48,495 bases of DNA from a virus. The stretch covers positions 1 through 48,495 of the IMG/VR virus record IMGVR_UViG_3300027763_000084; one strand, given 5' to 3'. Below, piece after piece: positions 8,237-15,683 of the stretch (position 1 is the first letter of the stretch; each line of letters starts with the position of its first letter). The notes below the pieces were generated by a model that was not told the DNA's origin, did no database searches, and worked only from the letters and a program-made list of their open reading frames with translations. Made by a program: the position numbers and the translations under genes.

Positions 8237-8875
8237 TTAGTCGGTTACTGTCTCGGCCTGTACGTCGTAATCAGGGTTCATCATCTCATGCGCCAATGCC
8301 AGCCGGTCTAGATCGTTGCATGTGCGTATCCACGCAATGAGTTCATCACGTACGGCCTTCAGTTCCTCGCGTTGCCCCTCGGCCTCTTGCTTGACGCGTA
8401 GTGAGACGGCTTTTTCAAGTTCCTTCAGGATGGCTGATTTCTTGGTTGGGTTTTTTGCCTGTGCCTGATATTCATTACTCAGCAAGTCTTTTAAGACTCT
8501 GGTGCTAGTGTCGGCGTATCTTGCTTCTAGTGCATCCTGTTTGGCCTTACGTTCCTCGGCCTTTTTTAATGCGGCCTCGGTCTGGGCTTTGGGGGCTTCT
8601 AATCCATACGCATCTACCAAACGGCCTCTGAATCGTTTAAATGCTTGGTCGGCTGAGTTGCCCTTGGCCTGTGGCTTGGTACGCACATAGGCGTTGATGA
8701 ATTCAATCCTGCATGAATTCCATTCCTCATATGTCGGCTCAGTTCCTACCGACTTAGCAAACAGTTCTAATGCTTGACCAGCGTCTATTTCAGATTGAGC
8801 AAACAGTTCACCGGATTGCTTGGCAAGATCGGCTTGGGTTGCGTTGATGGCTTGGGCTACTTTAGTAAGTTCCAT
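8237..8875 (-). CDS. Paralog B of a tandem pair: charged helical protein of unknown function (212 aa)
   Basis: The start at 8875 was preferred to 8905 because AAGGAAA precedes it, and because MELTKVAQAI then aligns with the N terminus of paralog A (MTELSTVAGAI). The core TEPTYEEWNSCRIEF, the RLVDAYGLEAPKAQTEAAL stretch and KKAEERKAKQDALEARYAD match the same positions in the 217-aa gene, at a level I judge near 30 percent identity by eye. The middle is a coiled coil and the end is acidic (NPDYDVQAETVTD). It has its own terminator and leader repeat. It is the first gene left of the iteron-like region, so it is probably transcribed from there. Confidence 0.85.
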   Translation of the reverse strand: MELTKVAQAINATQADLAKQSGELFAQSEIDAGQALELFAKSVGTEPTYEEWNSCRIEFINAYVRTKPQAKGNSADQAFKRFRGRLVDAYGLEAPKAQTEAALKKAEERKAKQDALEARYADTSTRVLKDLLSNEYQAQAKNPTKKSAILKELEKAVSLRVKQEAEGQREELKAVRDELIAWIRTCNDLDRLALAHEMMNPDYDVQAETVTD

Positions 8876-8968
8876 GATTTTCCTTAGGTTAGTGGATACT
8901 GACATACTGACCCATCGTCAATATGTCCCTGCCTTGATAGCACAAACCAATCAATATCCTATCCCGTA

Positions 8969-8991
8969 CAAACCCTAACCGCTAGGGTTTG
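8969..8991. repeat. Perfect inverted repeat, possible operator
   Basis: Nine-base arms CAAACCCTA and TAGGGTTTG with a five-base spacer, lying between the second leader repeat and paralog B. There is no T run on either side, so it is not a classical terminator. It may be an operator or an RNA hairpin in the leader of paralog B. Confidence 0.6.
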
Positions 8992-8998
8992 GACATTT

Positions 8999-9031
8999 GG
9001 CAGGGAGAACGGTCACTTCAACGCGGTAGCC
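8999..9031 (-). repeat. Leader repeat, copy 2 (upstream of paralog B)
   Basis: Second copy of the repeat at 8164-8194: GGCAGGG, AGAACGGTCACTTC, AACGCGGTAGCC. It ends one base before the first AATGTTC heptamer of the iteron-like array, so the two elements join directly. Confidence 0.85.
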
Positions 9032-9032
9032 T

Positions 9033-9348
9033 AATGTTCTAGATTTGTCTTTTTTCGAACATTACAGAACATTGTAAGTCCTTGATTTATAAGCAATGTT
9101 CTTAATGTTCCAAATGTTCTAGGGTTTTTGGAAAAAATGGATTTTTCAATTATTGCAGTTCGGCAAGGCTCTCCGGCAAGTGCAAAGTTCGGGGGGGCGG
9201 TACTTTTATTTATTAAGAACATTATATAACAATAGAACAATACATACACTACAAATCTAAAACATTATTAAAAACAACAACTTACGCCAATTCCACAATG
9301 TTCGAATTTTTCCTCCTAATGTTCGAATTTTTTCATTTTCAGAACATT
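9033..9348. repeat. Iteron-like array of AATGTTC/GAACATT; candidate origin or master operator
   Basis: Ten exact heptamers in 316 bases. Plus orientation: 9033, 9095, 9104, 9113, 9297, 9318. Minus orientation: 9057, 9067, 9217, 9342. The three at 9095-9119 are spaced exactly nine bases apart. The pair at 9297 and 9318 share a longer AATGTTCGAATTTTT word. The pair at 9057/9067 are ten bases apart. Degenerate copies occur at 9235 and 9260. The region is very AT-rich, has no gene, and separates the minus-strand and plus-strand transcription units. Dense short repeats beside an AT-rich stretch at a divergence point are typical of replication origins or of an operator field bound by a regulator. 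Confidence 0.8.
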
Positions 9349-9410
9349 ACCCCTAAAACCCTAAATACAGGGTAAATCCGAGACACTCTACTATGCCACG
9401 ATACACTTAC

Positions 9411-9439
9411 TTGACAAAGTATAGTATTTGTGTTATACT
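9411..9439 (+). promoter_or_regulatory. Strong sigma70-type early promoter
   Basis: TTGACA (perfect -35), 17-base spacer, TATACT (five of six in the -10). It would begin RNA near 9446 and drive the whole early operon up to the terminators at 15684-15746. It lies just to the right of the heptamer array, so proteins bound there could control it. Confidence 0.9.
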
Positions 9440-9440
9440 T

Positions 9441-9469
9441 GGGCTCTGCCCAACGGCAGGGGGTTGCCC
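9441..9469 (+). promoter_or_regulatory. Hairpin in the leader of the early operon
   Basis: Close to the predicted RNA start, CTGCC and GGCAG pair around a CAAC loop, and an outer GGGC/GCCC pair can extend the structure. There is no T run after it. It could protect the 5' end of the transcript or attenuate it. About 80 bases of unassigned leader follow before the first gene. Confidence 0.4.
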
Positions 9470-9549
9470 ATGCGCCACACGCGCCAAGCCACTTCAGCGA
9501 CATTCTGACACTTGGTCATTTTGTCTTTTCTTTTACTTTGGAGGTTCTT

Positions 9550-9774
9550 ATGACTATCTGCACAACTATTCGCGTAGGCCTGCACACAACCGAGCGTGGC
9601 GTCGTGCTATCACAGTACCGATGCATCCTTTCCGGCATGGAAGGCGTCCAGACTGATGAAGACGCAATTGACTACGTTCGTAGGCGCATCGCTTGCGATC
9701 GTATGTTTGGCCGCAACGCTCTGCTCGACATGATCGACAACAACAACTACTCAATTGAAAGGACAACCGCGTGA
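9550..9774 (+). CDS. Early small protein of unknown function (74 aa)
   Basis: First gene after the strong early promoter. The ATG at 9550 follows GGAGG by five bases; the frame is open further upstream but without a usable start. Contains TTIRVGLHTTERGVVLSQYR and DAIDYVRRRIACDRMFGRN; no known motif. Immediate-early phage genes in this place are often host-takeover peptides, which is inference. The stop overlaps the GTG start of the next gene. Confidence 0.7.
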   Translation: MTICTTIRVGLHTTERGVVLSQYRCILSGMEGVQTDEDAIDYVRRRIACDRMFGRNALLDMIDNNNYSIERTTA

Positions 9775-10010
9775 CCAACAACGCCAACCTAAACGGCTAC
9801 TGCTCTACTACCGGATGCTCTAACGGCATCGGTAGGAAACGCGCTCAGTATGGGCACCTCGTATGCAAAGCGTGTGGGGAACTCAATGCTAGAGAAGCAA
9901 GACTAGGATGGTGCGTGGCTATCCCCTATTCCAAGGGTGCGTACCAACTAATCACCGACTCTGCCGATCTGAGCAATACCAATCCGAAACAAACAAGGGG
10001 GATGAAATGA
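9771..10010 (+). CDS. Small zinc-finger-like protein (79 aa)
   Basis: GTG start, overlapping the previous stop as GTGA, with AAGGA upstream. Four cysteines (Cys11, Cys16, Cys32, Cys35) in a C-x4-C...C-x2-C arrangement suggest a zinc-binding fold. The C-terminal half is polar. Target unknown. Confidence 0.7.
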   Translation: MTNNANLNGYCSTTGCSNGIGRKRAQYGHLVCKACGELNAREARLGWCVAIPYSKGAYQLITDSADLSNTNPKQTRGMK

Positions 10011-10180
10011 CTGAGGTTGATTTTGAACTGCTCGACTTTCTAGTTGAGTGCATGAACACCGACAAGCGCGCGTCTTGCGAGAGCTGGTTTGTGGTAGGGG
10101 CGTTGGCTCGTTTGCTTTACAAATACGGGGATACCTTGTACGAGTACCTCGACATTCTCAAAAGAAAGAACTACTCATGA
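10007..10180 (+). CDS. Small helical protein (57 aa)
   Basis: The ATG at 10007 overlaps the previous stop codon and has GGGGGATGA just upstream. Helical, beginning MTEVDFELLDFLVEC, with a YGDTLYEYLDIL helix near the end. No recognised motif; its stop is coupled by ATGA to the next gene. Confidence 0.65.
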   Translation: MTEVDFELLDFLVECMNTDKRASCESWFVVGALARLLYKYGDTLYEYLDILKRKNYS

Positions 10181-10380
10181 TCGAATTTAGCTTGATCGAA
10201 CTCGGCCTACTGATCTGGGCCATCTTAGCTACGGCTTTCTATTTGGATAGCAAGCGCGAGAACCGCATGGCTAACCATTTCATTCGTCATTTACTTGACG
10301 ATGACCAAGAGCGTGACCGCATTGTAGGCGAATACAAAGCGGCACAGAGTGAAGCAAAAAGTAATACGAGGTATATGTAA
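10177..10380 (+). CDS. Small membrane protein (67 aa)
   Basis: The ATG overlaps the previous stop (ATGA). One N-terminal hydrophobic helix (IELGLLIWAILATAFYL, residues about 7-23) is followed by a charged tail with Asp/Glu/Arg-rich DDDQERDRIV. It is probably an inner-membrane anchor with a cytoplasmic helix. Function unknown. Confidence 0.65.
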   Translation: MIEFSLIELGLLIWAILATAFYLDSKRENRMANHFIRHLLDDDQERDRIVGEYKAAQSEAKSNTRYM

Positions 10381-10598
10381 TGAATCACGAAACCCAATCG
10401 GATATGGATTTGCCTTTCCAAAAATACAAAGCTATCGCTACCCCTGACGGGTACGTGGCTGAGTGCTTGTATGGCGAGAACGAGCGTGGCTACCTTTGCG
10501 ACAGCACCGGAAACCGCGTGTTTGCTACTCATGCATTGGCTGAGATCGCGATCATCAAACACATGATGGTCGAATACTTTTCGGGAGAAAACAAATGA
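10380..10598 (+). CDS. Small protein of unknown function (72 aa)
   Basis: Starts with a TAATG overlap of one base. Contains FQKYKAIATPDGYVAECLYG and GYLCDSTGNRVFATHALAEI, which looks like a small beta-strand-rich domain ending in a helix. Not recognised. Confidence 0.65.
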   Translation: MNHETQSDMDLPFQKYKAIATPDGYVAECLYGENERGYLCDSTGNRVFATHALAEIAIIKHMMVEYFSGENK

Positions 10599-10909
10599 GC
10601 AAGATCAATGGCTTTGAGTACAACCGCCTAGTAAAGCTAGTGCGGTGCATCGAGGTGGACTTACGCAATTTCCTTGCGAACCCTGCCGAGTATCGGTCGC
10701 AACACTTTGAGGACACTCACTACGTGACTATGGAGGTGCTAGATATCTTGGGCGCTGAGCCCGTGGAAGAAAAAGAAACTGAATCCGAGATCAGTTGGGA
10801 GGAAGCATGGGGCGAGTCTATCGCTAGGCACGAAGACGAAGAACACGCACGTGAGCTGGAGAACTTTGACCCCATCTCAATAGCAGAGCAGAGAGAAGCG
10901 ACAAAGTGA
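10595..10909 (+). CDS. Acidic protein of unknown function (104 aa)
   Basis: ATGA-coupled to the previous gene. The N-terminal half (FEYNRLVKLVRCIEVDLRNF) is helical, and the second half is strongly acidic (EEKETESEISWEEAWGES). Last of the six small genes before the MoxR gene. Not recognised. Confidence 0.65.
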   Translation: MSKINGFEYNRLVKLVRCIEVDLRNFLANPAEYRSQHFEDTHYVTMEVLDILGAEPVEEKETESEISWEEAWGESIARHEDEEHARELENFDPISIAEQREATK

Positions 10910-10968
10910 CGACCCGTCAGTTTGTCTTTAATTGTGTTGGTTGTTTTTAATTTATCAGGAGAATCAAA

Positions 10969-12063
10969 ATGGAAGTACGCATGAACACCGAAGTTTCTTT
11001 GAAAGAAGCGATGGAACTTATCCTTGCAGTAGGTAATAGCAACTCAATCCACTTAGTGGGCGAGCCCGGAATTGGCAAAACTGCTATGTTTGAAAGCGTA
11101 GTAGAGAGAACAGGTTATCGTGGCGTGTACATCGATGTACCTAACACCGAGCTTGGCGATCTTGGTATCCCAATGCCAAATCACGAAACCAAAACAACTA
11201 GCTTGTATCTCAACGACCATTGGGGTTTCCACAAGAACGAGCCTTTGGTTGTTTTCTGTGACGAGTTTACCAAGCCCTCATCTATGGCGGTGCAGAATAT
11301 GCTACACCCACTATTAAACGAGCGCCGGATCGGTGGTTGCAAGTTGCACCCTGATAGCATAGTAATCACTGCCGGTAACAATACGACCGACGGCGTGGGC
11401 GATATGTTGAAGGCTCACTCTATCAGCCGTATGACAATTACGCCTATCAAGAAACCACATGCCGGATTCAAAGCCGACGGGTCTGTCGATGATGATTCGT
11501 GGGGCTATTGGGCTTTGAATAGTGGGAAGATTCAGCCCGAGGTGGTCGCATGGATTAAGGCGTACCCTCATGCGCTTGCGTCATACAAAGACCCTAGCCA
11601 AGCAGATAACCCATACAACTTTAACCCAAAGACTCCTCAGAAGTCCTATGTATGCCCACGCTCATTGCACAAGGCGAGTAACTTAATTGGGATCCGCAGC
11701 CAGATTACGCGTAACGCTCTCATTACTGGCTTAACAGGAACGATAGGCGAATCAGCCGCGCGCGACATGGTTGCGTATGTGGAGGTTGCCGACTCACTCC
11801 CGACATGGGAAGAAGTTATCAACGACCCCAAGGGTTGCAAATTACCTAGCTCACCTGCTGCTCTTAACATCATGGCATTTGGTGCTATGCAACGGATAGA
11901 CCGAGCAACGATCGGCAAATGGTTCGAGTACTTGAAGCGCACTCCCAAAGAGTTGCAATCAGTATTCTGCTTGACCACTAGCAAAAACCCTGAGAAGAAA
12001 CAAATCCTCATGACAAGCGGCTCGTTTGTTACATGGATGCGTGATAACCAATACTTATTCTGA
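10969..12063 (+). CDS. MoxR/CobS-type AAA+ ATPase
   Basis: AGGAG stands eight bases before the ATG at 10969. The AAA+ core has Walker A at residues 31-39 (GEPGIGKTA), a YIDVPNTELGDLGIP segment, Walker B at 94-99 (VVFCDE), sensor 1 ITAGN near residue 142 and a SRMTITPI arginine-finger region. It ends with a helical domain. MoxR ATPases remodel target proteins or load metals, almost always with a VWA-domain partner; such a partner is encoded two genes downstream. It has no HTH or sigma54-type element, so it is not a transcription activator. Cytoplasmic. The first gene of the MoxR-VWA block of the early operon. Confidence 0.88.
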   Translation: MEVRMNTEVSLKEAMELILAVGNSNSIHLVGEPGIGKTAMFESVVERTGYRGVYIDVPNTELGDLGIPMPNHETKTTSLYLNDHWGFHKNEPLVVFCDEFTKPSSMAVQNMLHPLLNERRIGGCKLHPDSIVITAGNNTTDGVGDMLKAHSISRMTITPIKKPHAGFKADGSVDDDSWGYWALNSGKIQPEVVAWIKAYPHALASYKDPSQADNPYNFNPKTPQKSYVCPRSLHKASNLIGIRSQITRNALITGLTGTIGESAARDMVAYVEVADSLPTWEEVINDPKGCKLPSSPAALNIMAFGAMQRIDRATIGKWFEYLKRTPKELQSVFCLTTSKNPEKKQILMTSGSFVTWMRDNQYLF

Positions 12064-12082
12064 TACTAAGAAAGGAAACATC

Positions 12083-12343
12083 ATGGCTTATATGCACTTA
12101 GATCGTATGCCCGAGAGCGATTGGGACAATATCGAAGCGGCATCAGATGCTATCGGTCAAATCTTGGAGGGTTGCAACTTCAACGTATCGATGCACTCAT
12201 TGCTATACGTGCTAGCACATTGTGGAATTCAGCTTGAGAAGGACGGAATGATTCGTAGTCAGTTTGTCCACGCGGTGACCGCAGAACTTCAGCAGAACAT
12301 GAAGGATATAACCGAGGTAAGAAAAGAAAGGGGAGAGGAATGA
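12083..12343 (+). CDS. Small protein between MoxR and VWA genes (86 aa)
   Basis: The ATG at 12083 follows AAGGAAAC and was chosen over the longer frame, which overlaps the MoxR gene. Contains WDNIEAASDAIGQILEGCNF, a helix, and a later FVHAVTAELQQNMKDI helix. Not recognised. Its place suggests an accessory to the ATPase. Confidence 0.65.
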   Translation: MAYMHLDRMPESDWDNIEAASDAIGQILEGCNFNVSMHSLLYVLAHCGIQLEKDGMIRSQFVHAVTAELQQNMKDITEVRKERGEE

Positions 12344-12429
12344 TGACTAGATGGGAGAAGTTAGAGAGGGCAATCTTATTGCTTGCCTTTATTGTGTTGG
12401 TTCTTGATTTATTCTATTGGAGACCTTGA
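12340..12429 (+). CDS. Tiny single-pass membrane peptide (29 aa)
   Basis: ATGATG start overlapping the previous stop by four bases, with GGGGAGAGGA immediately before it; the stop TGA is one base before the ATG of the VWA gene. The peptide has a charged N terminus (MMTRWEKLERA) and one hydrophobic helix (ILLLAFIVLVLDLFYW). Exact packing between neighbours and the good ribosome binding site argue that it is real. It might tether the MoxR-VWA complex to the membrane; this is only inference. Confidence 0.55.
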   Translation: MMTRWEKLERAILLLAFIVLVLDLFYWRP

Positions 12430-12430
12430 T

Positions 12431-13702
12431 ATGAAGCTAACAGCGGAACAGCGCATTGAGCGTGCGCACGTGAAACTCATGCAGAGTAAAAACTTTTGTT
12501 ACTTTGCAGGGGTGTTTATGATCGGGAAGGTAGATGTAAGCGACACGCTTAAAACTGCTAGTACCAACGGAAGGGATGTATCTTACGGGCGTGAGTTCGT
12601 GGATATCCTATCCGACAAGCAACTGGCGTTTCTCGTTATACATGAGGCGATGCACAAGGCCTATCGTCATTTGACTGTATGGCAGAAGATCGCTAAAGAG
12701 AACCGGCAATTAGCTAATGCCGCGATGGATTACGTTATCAACTTACAGATACGTGATGCCGACCCACACGAAGAAGAAGTTGCTATGCCTCGCAAGCCCG
12801 ATGGTGAGTTACTGGGACTATACGATGACAAGTATCGCGGCCTCGACACGCACCAAGTTTACATACTACTCAAGGAAGAAGGCGGTGGCGGTGGTGGGAC
12901 TGGAGGGGACGATGATGGTGATGGTAATGGTAGCGAGCAAGGGAACGGTCTGGGTGGGGGTGGCTCGGGACAAAGTGACGAAGCGTCAGATGGTCTTGAC
13001 GAACACGATTGGGATGGTGCCGAGAGTATCGATGGCGAAGCCAAAGAAGAACTTGAGCGTGAGATCGATAGTGCGCTACGTGAAGGCTCTATCCTAGCAG
13101 GGAAGATGAAAGGCAATGTCCCTCGTGAGATCAACGATCTGCTACACCCCAAGGTTGATTGGAAGGAAGCCTTGCGTGACTTTATTAAAGTAGCAACGCG
13201 AGGTGGCGACCAGTCGACATGGCGTAGACCTAATCGTAGGTTCTTGGCTAACGGCATCATCATGCCATCGACCGAATCGTATCGGGCTGAGACTTTCGTT
13301 CTTGGTGTTGATACGTCAGGCTCGATTGGTGGTGCTGAGCTAACCGCATTTCTCTCCGAGGTCAAATCGATATGCGAGGAGGTAACTCCGCAAAAGCTCG
13401 AACTGCTGTATTGGGATACTCATGTAGCAGGACGCGAAACCTATGTGGGGGCGGAGATGGAAACTCTTGTCGATAGCACGAAACCAAAAGGTGGTGGAGG
13501 AACCACGCCCGGGTGTGTCCCTAAATACATCATCGAGCATAGGATAGAACCACAATGCACGATCATGTTGACGGATGGTTATTTCTTTGGGGGAGGTTGC
13601 GGTGATTGGGGTGGCGTTAATTCGCCAGTATTGTGGTGCGTCAAAGGTAACAAAGAGTTTGTACCTACGCATGGTCAGGCTGTTCTAGTGGAGGGCTTAT
13701 GA
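12431..13702 (+). CDS. Metallopeptidase-VWA protein (DUF2201-like), partner of the MoxR ATPase
   Basis: ATG at 12431 with TTGGAG upstream. Residues 66-80 hold a zinc-protease-type HEAMH (71-75), as in the putative metallopeptidase domain that precedes VWA-like domains in the DUF2201 family. Then comes a long Gly/Asp/Ser linker (151-200). The C-terminal VWA domain has a complete MIDAS: DTSGS (Asp294, Ser296, Ser298), Thr358/359 and LTDGY (Asp382). VWA proteins of this kind bind a metal and present substrates to MoxR ATPases. Both halves keep their key residues, so the protein is likely active. The stop is ATGA-coupled to a small RHH-like gene. Confidence 0.88.
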   Translation: MKLTAEQRIERAHVKLMQSKNFCYFAGVFMIGKVDVSDTLKTASTNGRDVSYGREFVDILSDKQLAFLVIHEAMHKAYRHLTVWQKIAKENRQLANAAMDYVINLQIRDADPHEEEVAMPRKPDGELLGLYDDKYRGLDTHQVYILLKEEGGGGGGTGGDDDGDGNGSEQGNGLGGGGSGQSDEASDGLDEHDWDGAESIDGEAKEELEREIDSALREGSILAGKMKGNVPREINDLLHPKVDWKEALRDFIKVATRGGDQSTWRRPNRRFLANGIIMPSTESYRAETFVLGVDTSGSIGGAELTAFLSEVKSICEEVTPQKLELLYWDTHVAGRETYVGAEMETLVDSTKPKGGGGTTPGCVPKYIIEHRIEPQCTIMLTDGYFFGGGCGDWGGVNSPVLWCVKGNKEFVPTHGQAVLVEGL

Positions 13703-13887
13703 AAGCGAATCGATATGGCGTTACTGTATCTGCGCAGGCAGGTGAGCAACTTAAAGAGTTGCAGAAAATCTTTGAGCGTAAGGTGGGCTTCGAGCCTTCT
13801 CTTGCTCAAGTGGTGGAGTATCTCATTAGCCGAGAGTACCAAGACTCGGTTGGTGGGGACAAAATGACTAATAGTAAGAATGTCTAA
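13699..13887 (+). CDS. Small ribbon-helix-helix-like protein (62 aa)
   Basis: ATGA overlap with the VWA gene. RYGVTVSAQAGEQLKEL followed by VGFEPSLAQVVEYLISR gives a strand-helix-turn-helix pattern typical of Arc/MetJ-type DNA-binding proteins. Could repress its own operon. Not matched to a named family. Confidence 0.62.
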   Translation: MKANRYGVTVSAQAGEQLKELQKIFERKVGFEPSLAQVVEYLISREYQDSVGGDKMTNSKNV

Positions 13888-13903
13888 TCAAGGAGATAGC
13901 AAC

Positions 13904-14788
13904 ATGACAACAGTAAATCAAATCGACTCAGTAGGTATCGCAACTTCTAGCATGCTAGTGGAACTCAATATTTCTTGTTGGACTGCACGCAAGCTCGACA
14001 AGAAAGTATCTGAGGAAATCGATACTGCCAAGAACACAAATGTCAAAGCAGGTAACTACCACAAACATTTGTTGGCAGGCAACCCTCACTTGGATGCGGT
14101 GGTTAAATATGCGGCTAATGTAAGACTGTGGAACACCAAGCAAACTATCCCTTGGTCGGATGCAGGTGGTCGTATCGTGACTATGGAGAACTTGTTCAAT
14201 GGTGGGTACAAGAGCCAACTTGATAACCACAAGATGGAATTCGAGCGATTGGCCACGAACTTTATTAACATCTATCCTACGCTGATATCAGCATCGGCAT
14301 TTCAACTTGGGGATCTCTTCGATCGTAATGAGTACCCTGAGGCCGAGGAGATTGTTAAGAAGTTTAAATTCAACTACACGCTATCGCCCTTGGCTACATC
14401 GGGTGACTTTCGTATCGACATAGGCGAACAGGCGCGGAATGAAATCATTCAGCACTACGAGGAACAATTCCAAGAGCGACTCAATAGCGCAATGCGTGAT
14501 GTTTGGGATAGACTGCACACTTGCTTAACGCATATGAGCGAACGCTTAACGAGCGAGGAGGATGGTACAAGAAAGAAGTTTCATGGTACTTTGCTAACCA
14601 ACGCGCGTGAGCTTGTGGACTTACTGAACCGACTCAATGTCACGCAAGACCCACAACTTGAACAGGCAAGACGAGATTTATCGGCAGCACTTCTGAATAC
14701 AGATATTGATGCTTTGAAAGACAGCGACTATGTGCGTGAGAACGTCAAGCAGAAGGTCGATGCCATCATTAACAAATTTAACTGGTAA
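13904..14788 (+). CDS. Protein of unknown function in the MoxR-VWA operon (294 aa)
   Basis: The ATG at 13904 has AAGGAG upstream; the frame open from 13880 lacks one. Largely helical. The N-terminal segment (ELNISCWTARKLDKKVSEEI) is followed by HKHLLAGNPHLDAVVKYA, a WSDAGGRIV segment, and a C-terminal coiled region with FHGTLLTNARELVDLLNRLN. No catalytic motif seen. Constant company with MoxR and VWA genes makes it the best candidate for a client or third component. Confidence 0.72.
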   Translation: MTTVNQIDSVGIATSSMLVELNISCWTARKLDKKVSEEIDTAKNTNVKAGNYHKHLLAGNPHLDAVVKYAANVRLWNTKQTIPWSDAGGRIVTMENLFNGGYKSQLDNHKMEFERLATNFINIYPTLISASAFQLGDLFDRNEYPEAEEIVKKFKFNYTLSPLATSGDFRIDIGEQARNEIIQHYEEQFQERLNSAMRDVWDRLHTCLTHMSERLTSEEDGTRKKFHGTLLTNARELVDLLNRLNVTQDPQLEQARRDLSAALLNTDIDALKDSDYVRENVKQKVDAIINKFNW

Positions 14789-14800
14789 TAAGGAAACACC

Positions 14801-15664
14801 ATGACTTTGAGTTTAGATTTTAAGAAGTACGACAAGTGCGAGTTGTTGCCCAAGCTCGAGATGTTTTTGAACGATCTTGCTATCCGCAAACCAAATGTAA
14901 AGTTTGTTGTAAGTGGTACGCGAACAGATAATGGCGAGCGTAAGGTGCGAAGCGTTGACGTTTACGATGGTTACGAGAAGGTCGGTGCTATCAGCATAGA
15001 GCAGGACTATGGCAGAAGAAACGCGGGGGAAGATATGTATGAAGTATCGTCCCCGAAGATTGTCAAGTCACGTGGCAGTGCCGACACTAGATCAACTAAG
15101 CATTACAAGAAAGCGTTGAAGCTAGCTAACGATCTGTTCGATAAGTCCCCTGCCGATGTACTAGCAAAGCAGATACATGGGAGAGTAGAGGAATCTATGT
15201 TAAGCATGGTGCGTTCAGCCGAGCAACAGTTTGAGCATAGCTTCTACAACCCACTGGCAGATATTGGTATGTATCTACACAAAGTGAAAAACGAAGGCCC
15301 GCAACCTTTCCCGACTGAGCTTGAACCTAAGTTTGGCAAAGAGTGGATGGATAAGGGTGACAACTATCGCATTGCTAAATCGTTAATGACTAAGTTTGAC
15401 AAGCATAAGGATGGTGTTGCTATTCGCATAGAGATTGATGGCACTATCAATGTAGTAGACATTGCTACCATGAGTATGCTGTACGAAGCGAAGTCAACCT
15501 ACGACTTACCGGATAACTATCAAGAGAAGATTACTATCGCTAAGATTCTCGAGCATAGACAACCAGTAGAACATATTGGCGTAAGGTTTGACGATGCTTC
15601 TCAAGATCACCCCGAGAGAGCTTACTTCTATCTAGTAGGTGGGGAAACATTCACCGACTGCTAA
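14801..15664 (+). CDS. Protein of unknown function in the MoxR-VWA operon (287 aa)
   Basis: Last gene of the early operon, 12 bases after the previous one, ribosome binding site AAGGAAAC. The first 100 residues alternate strands and helices (VKFVVSGTRT, VRSVDVYDGYEKVGAISIEQ). The middle is helical, and the C-terminal part has VAIRIEIDGTINVVDIA and ends in AYFYLVGGETFTDC. Not recognised. Tandem terminators follow after 20 bases. Confidence 0.7.
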   Translation: MTLSLDFKKYDKCELLPKLEMFLNDLAIRKPNVKFVVSGTRTDNGERKVRSVDVYDGYEKVGAISIEQDYGRRNAGEDMYEVSSPKIVKSRGSADTRSTKHYKKALKLANDLFDKSPADVLAKQIHGRVEESMLSMVRSAEQQFEHSFYNPLADIGMYLHKVKNEGPQPFPTELEPKFGKEWMDKGDNYRIAKSLMTKFDKHKDGVAIRIEIDGTINVVDIATMSMLYEAKSTYDLPDNYQEKITIAKILEHRQPVEHIGVRFDDASQDHPERAYFYLVGGETFTDC

Positions 15665-15683
15665 GTTAATTACTTAACTACCG

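Noticed and set aside
9033-9348. Heptamers as LexA/SOS boxes
   Set aside because: Spacing is 9, 10 or 21 bases and orientations are mixed; neither the GTTC-N7-GTTC nor the CGAAC-N4-GTTCG layout is kept.
9393-9656. Plus-strand frame of 87 codons over the early promoter
   Set aside because: Its start lies upstream of the RNA start predicted from the TTGACA/TATACT promoter, and it has no ribosome binding site; the gene at 9550 in another frame fits better.
12859-13365. Minus-strand frame of 168 codons within the VWA gene
   Set aside because: Ser/Pro-rich shadow of the Gly/Asp linker and VWA domain; it opposes an operon with clear motifs.
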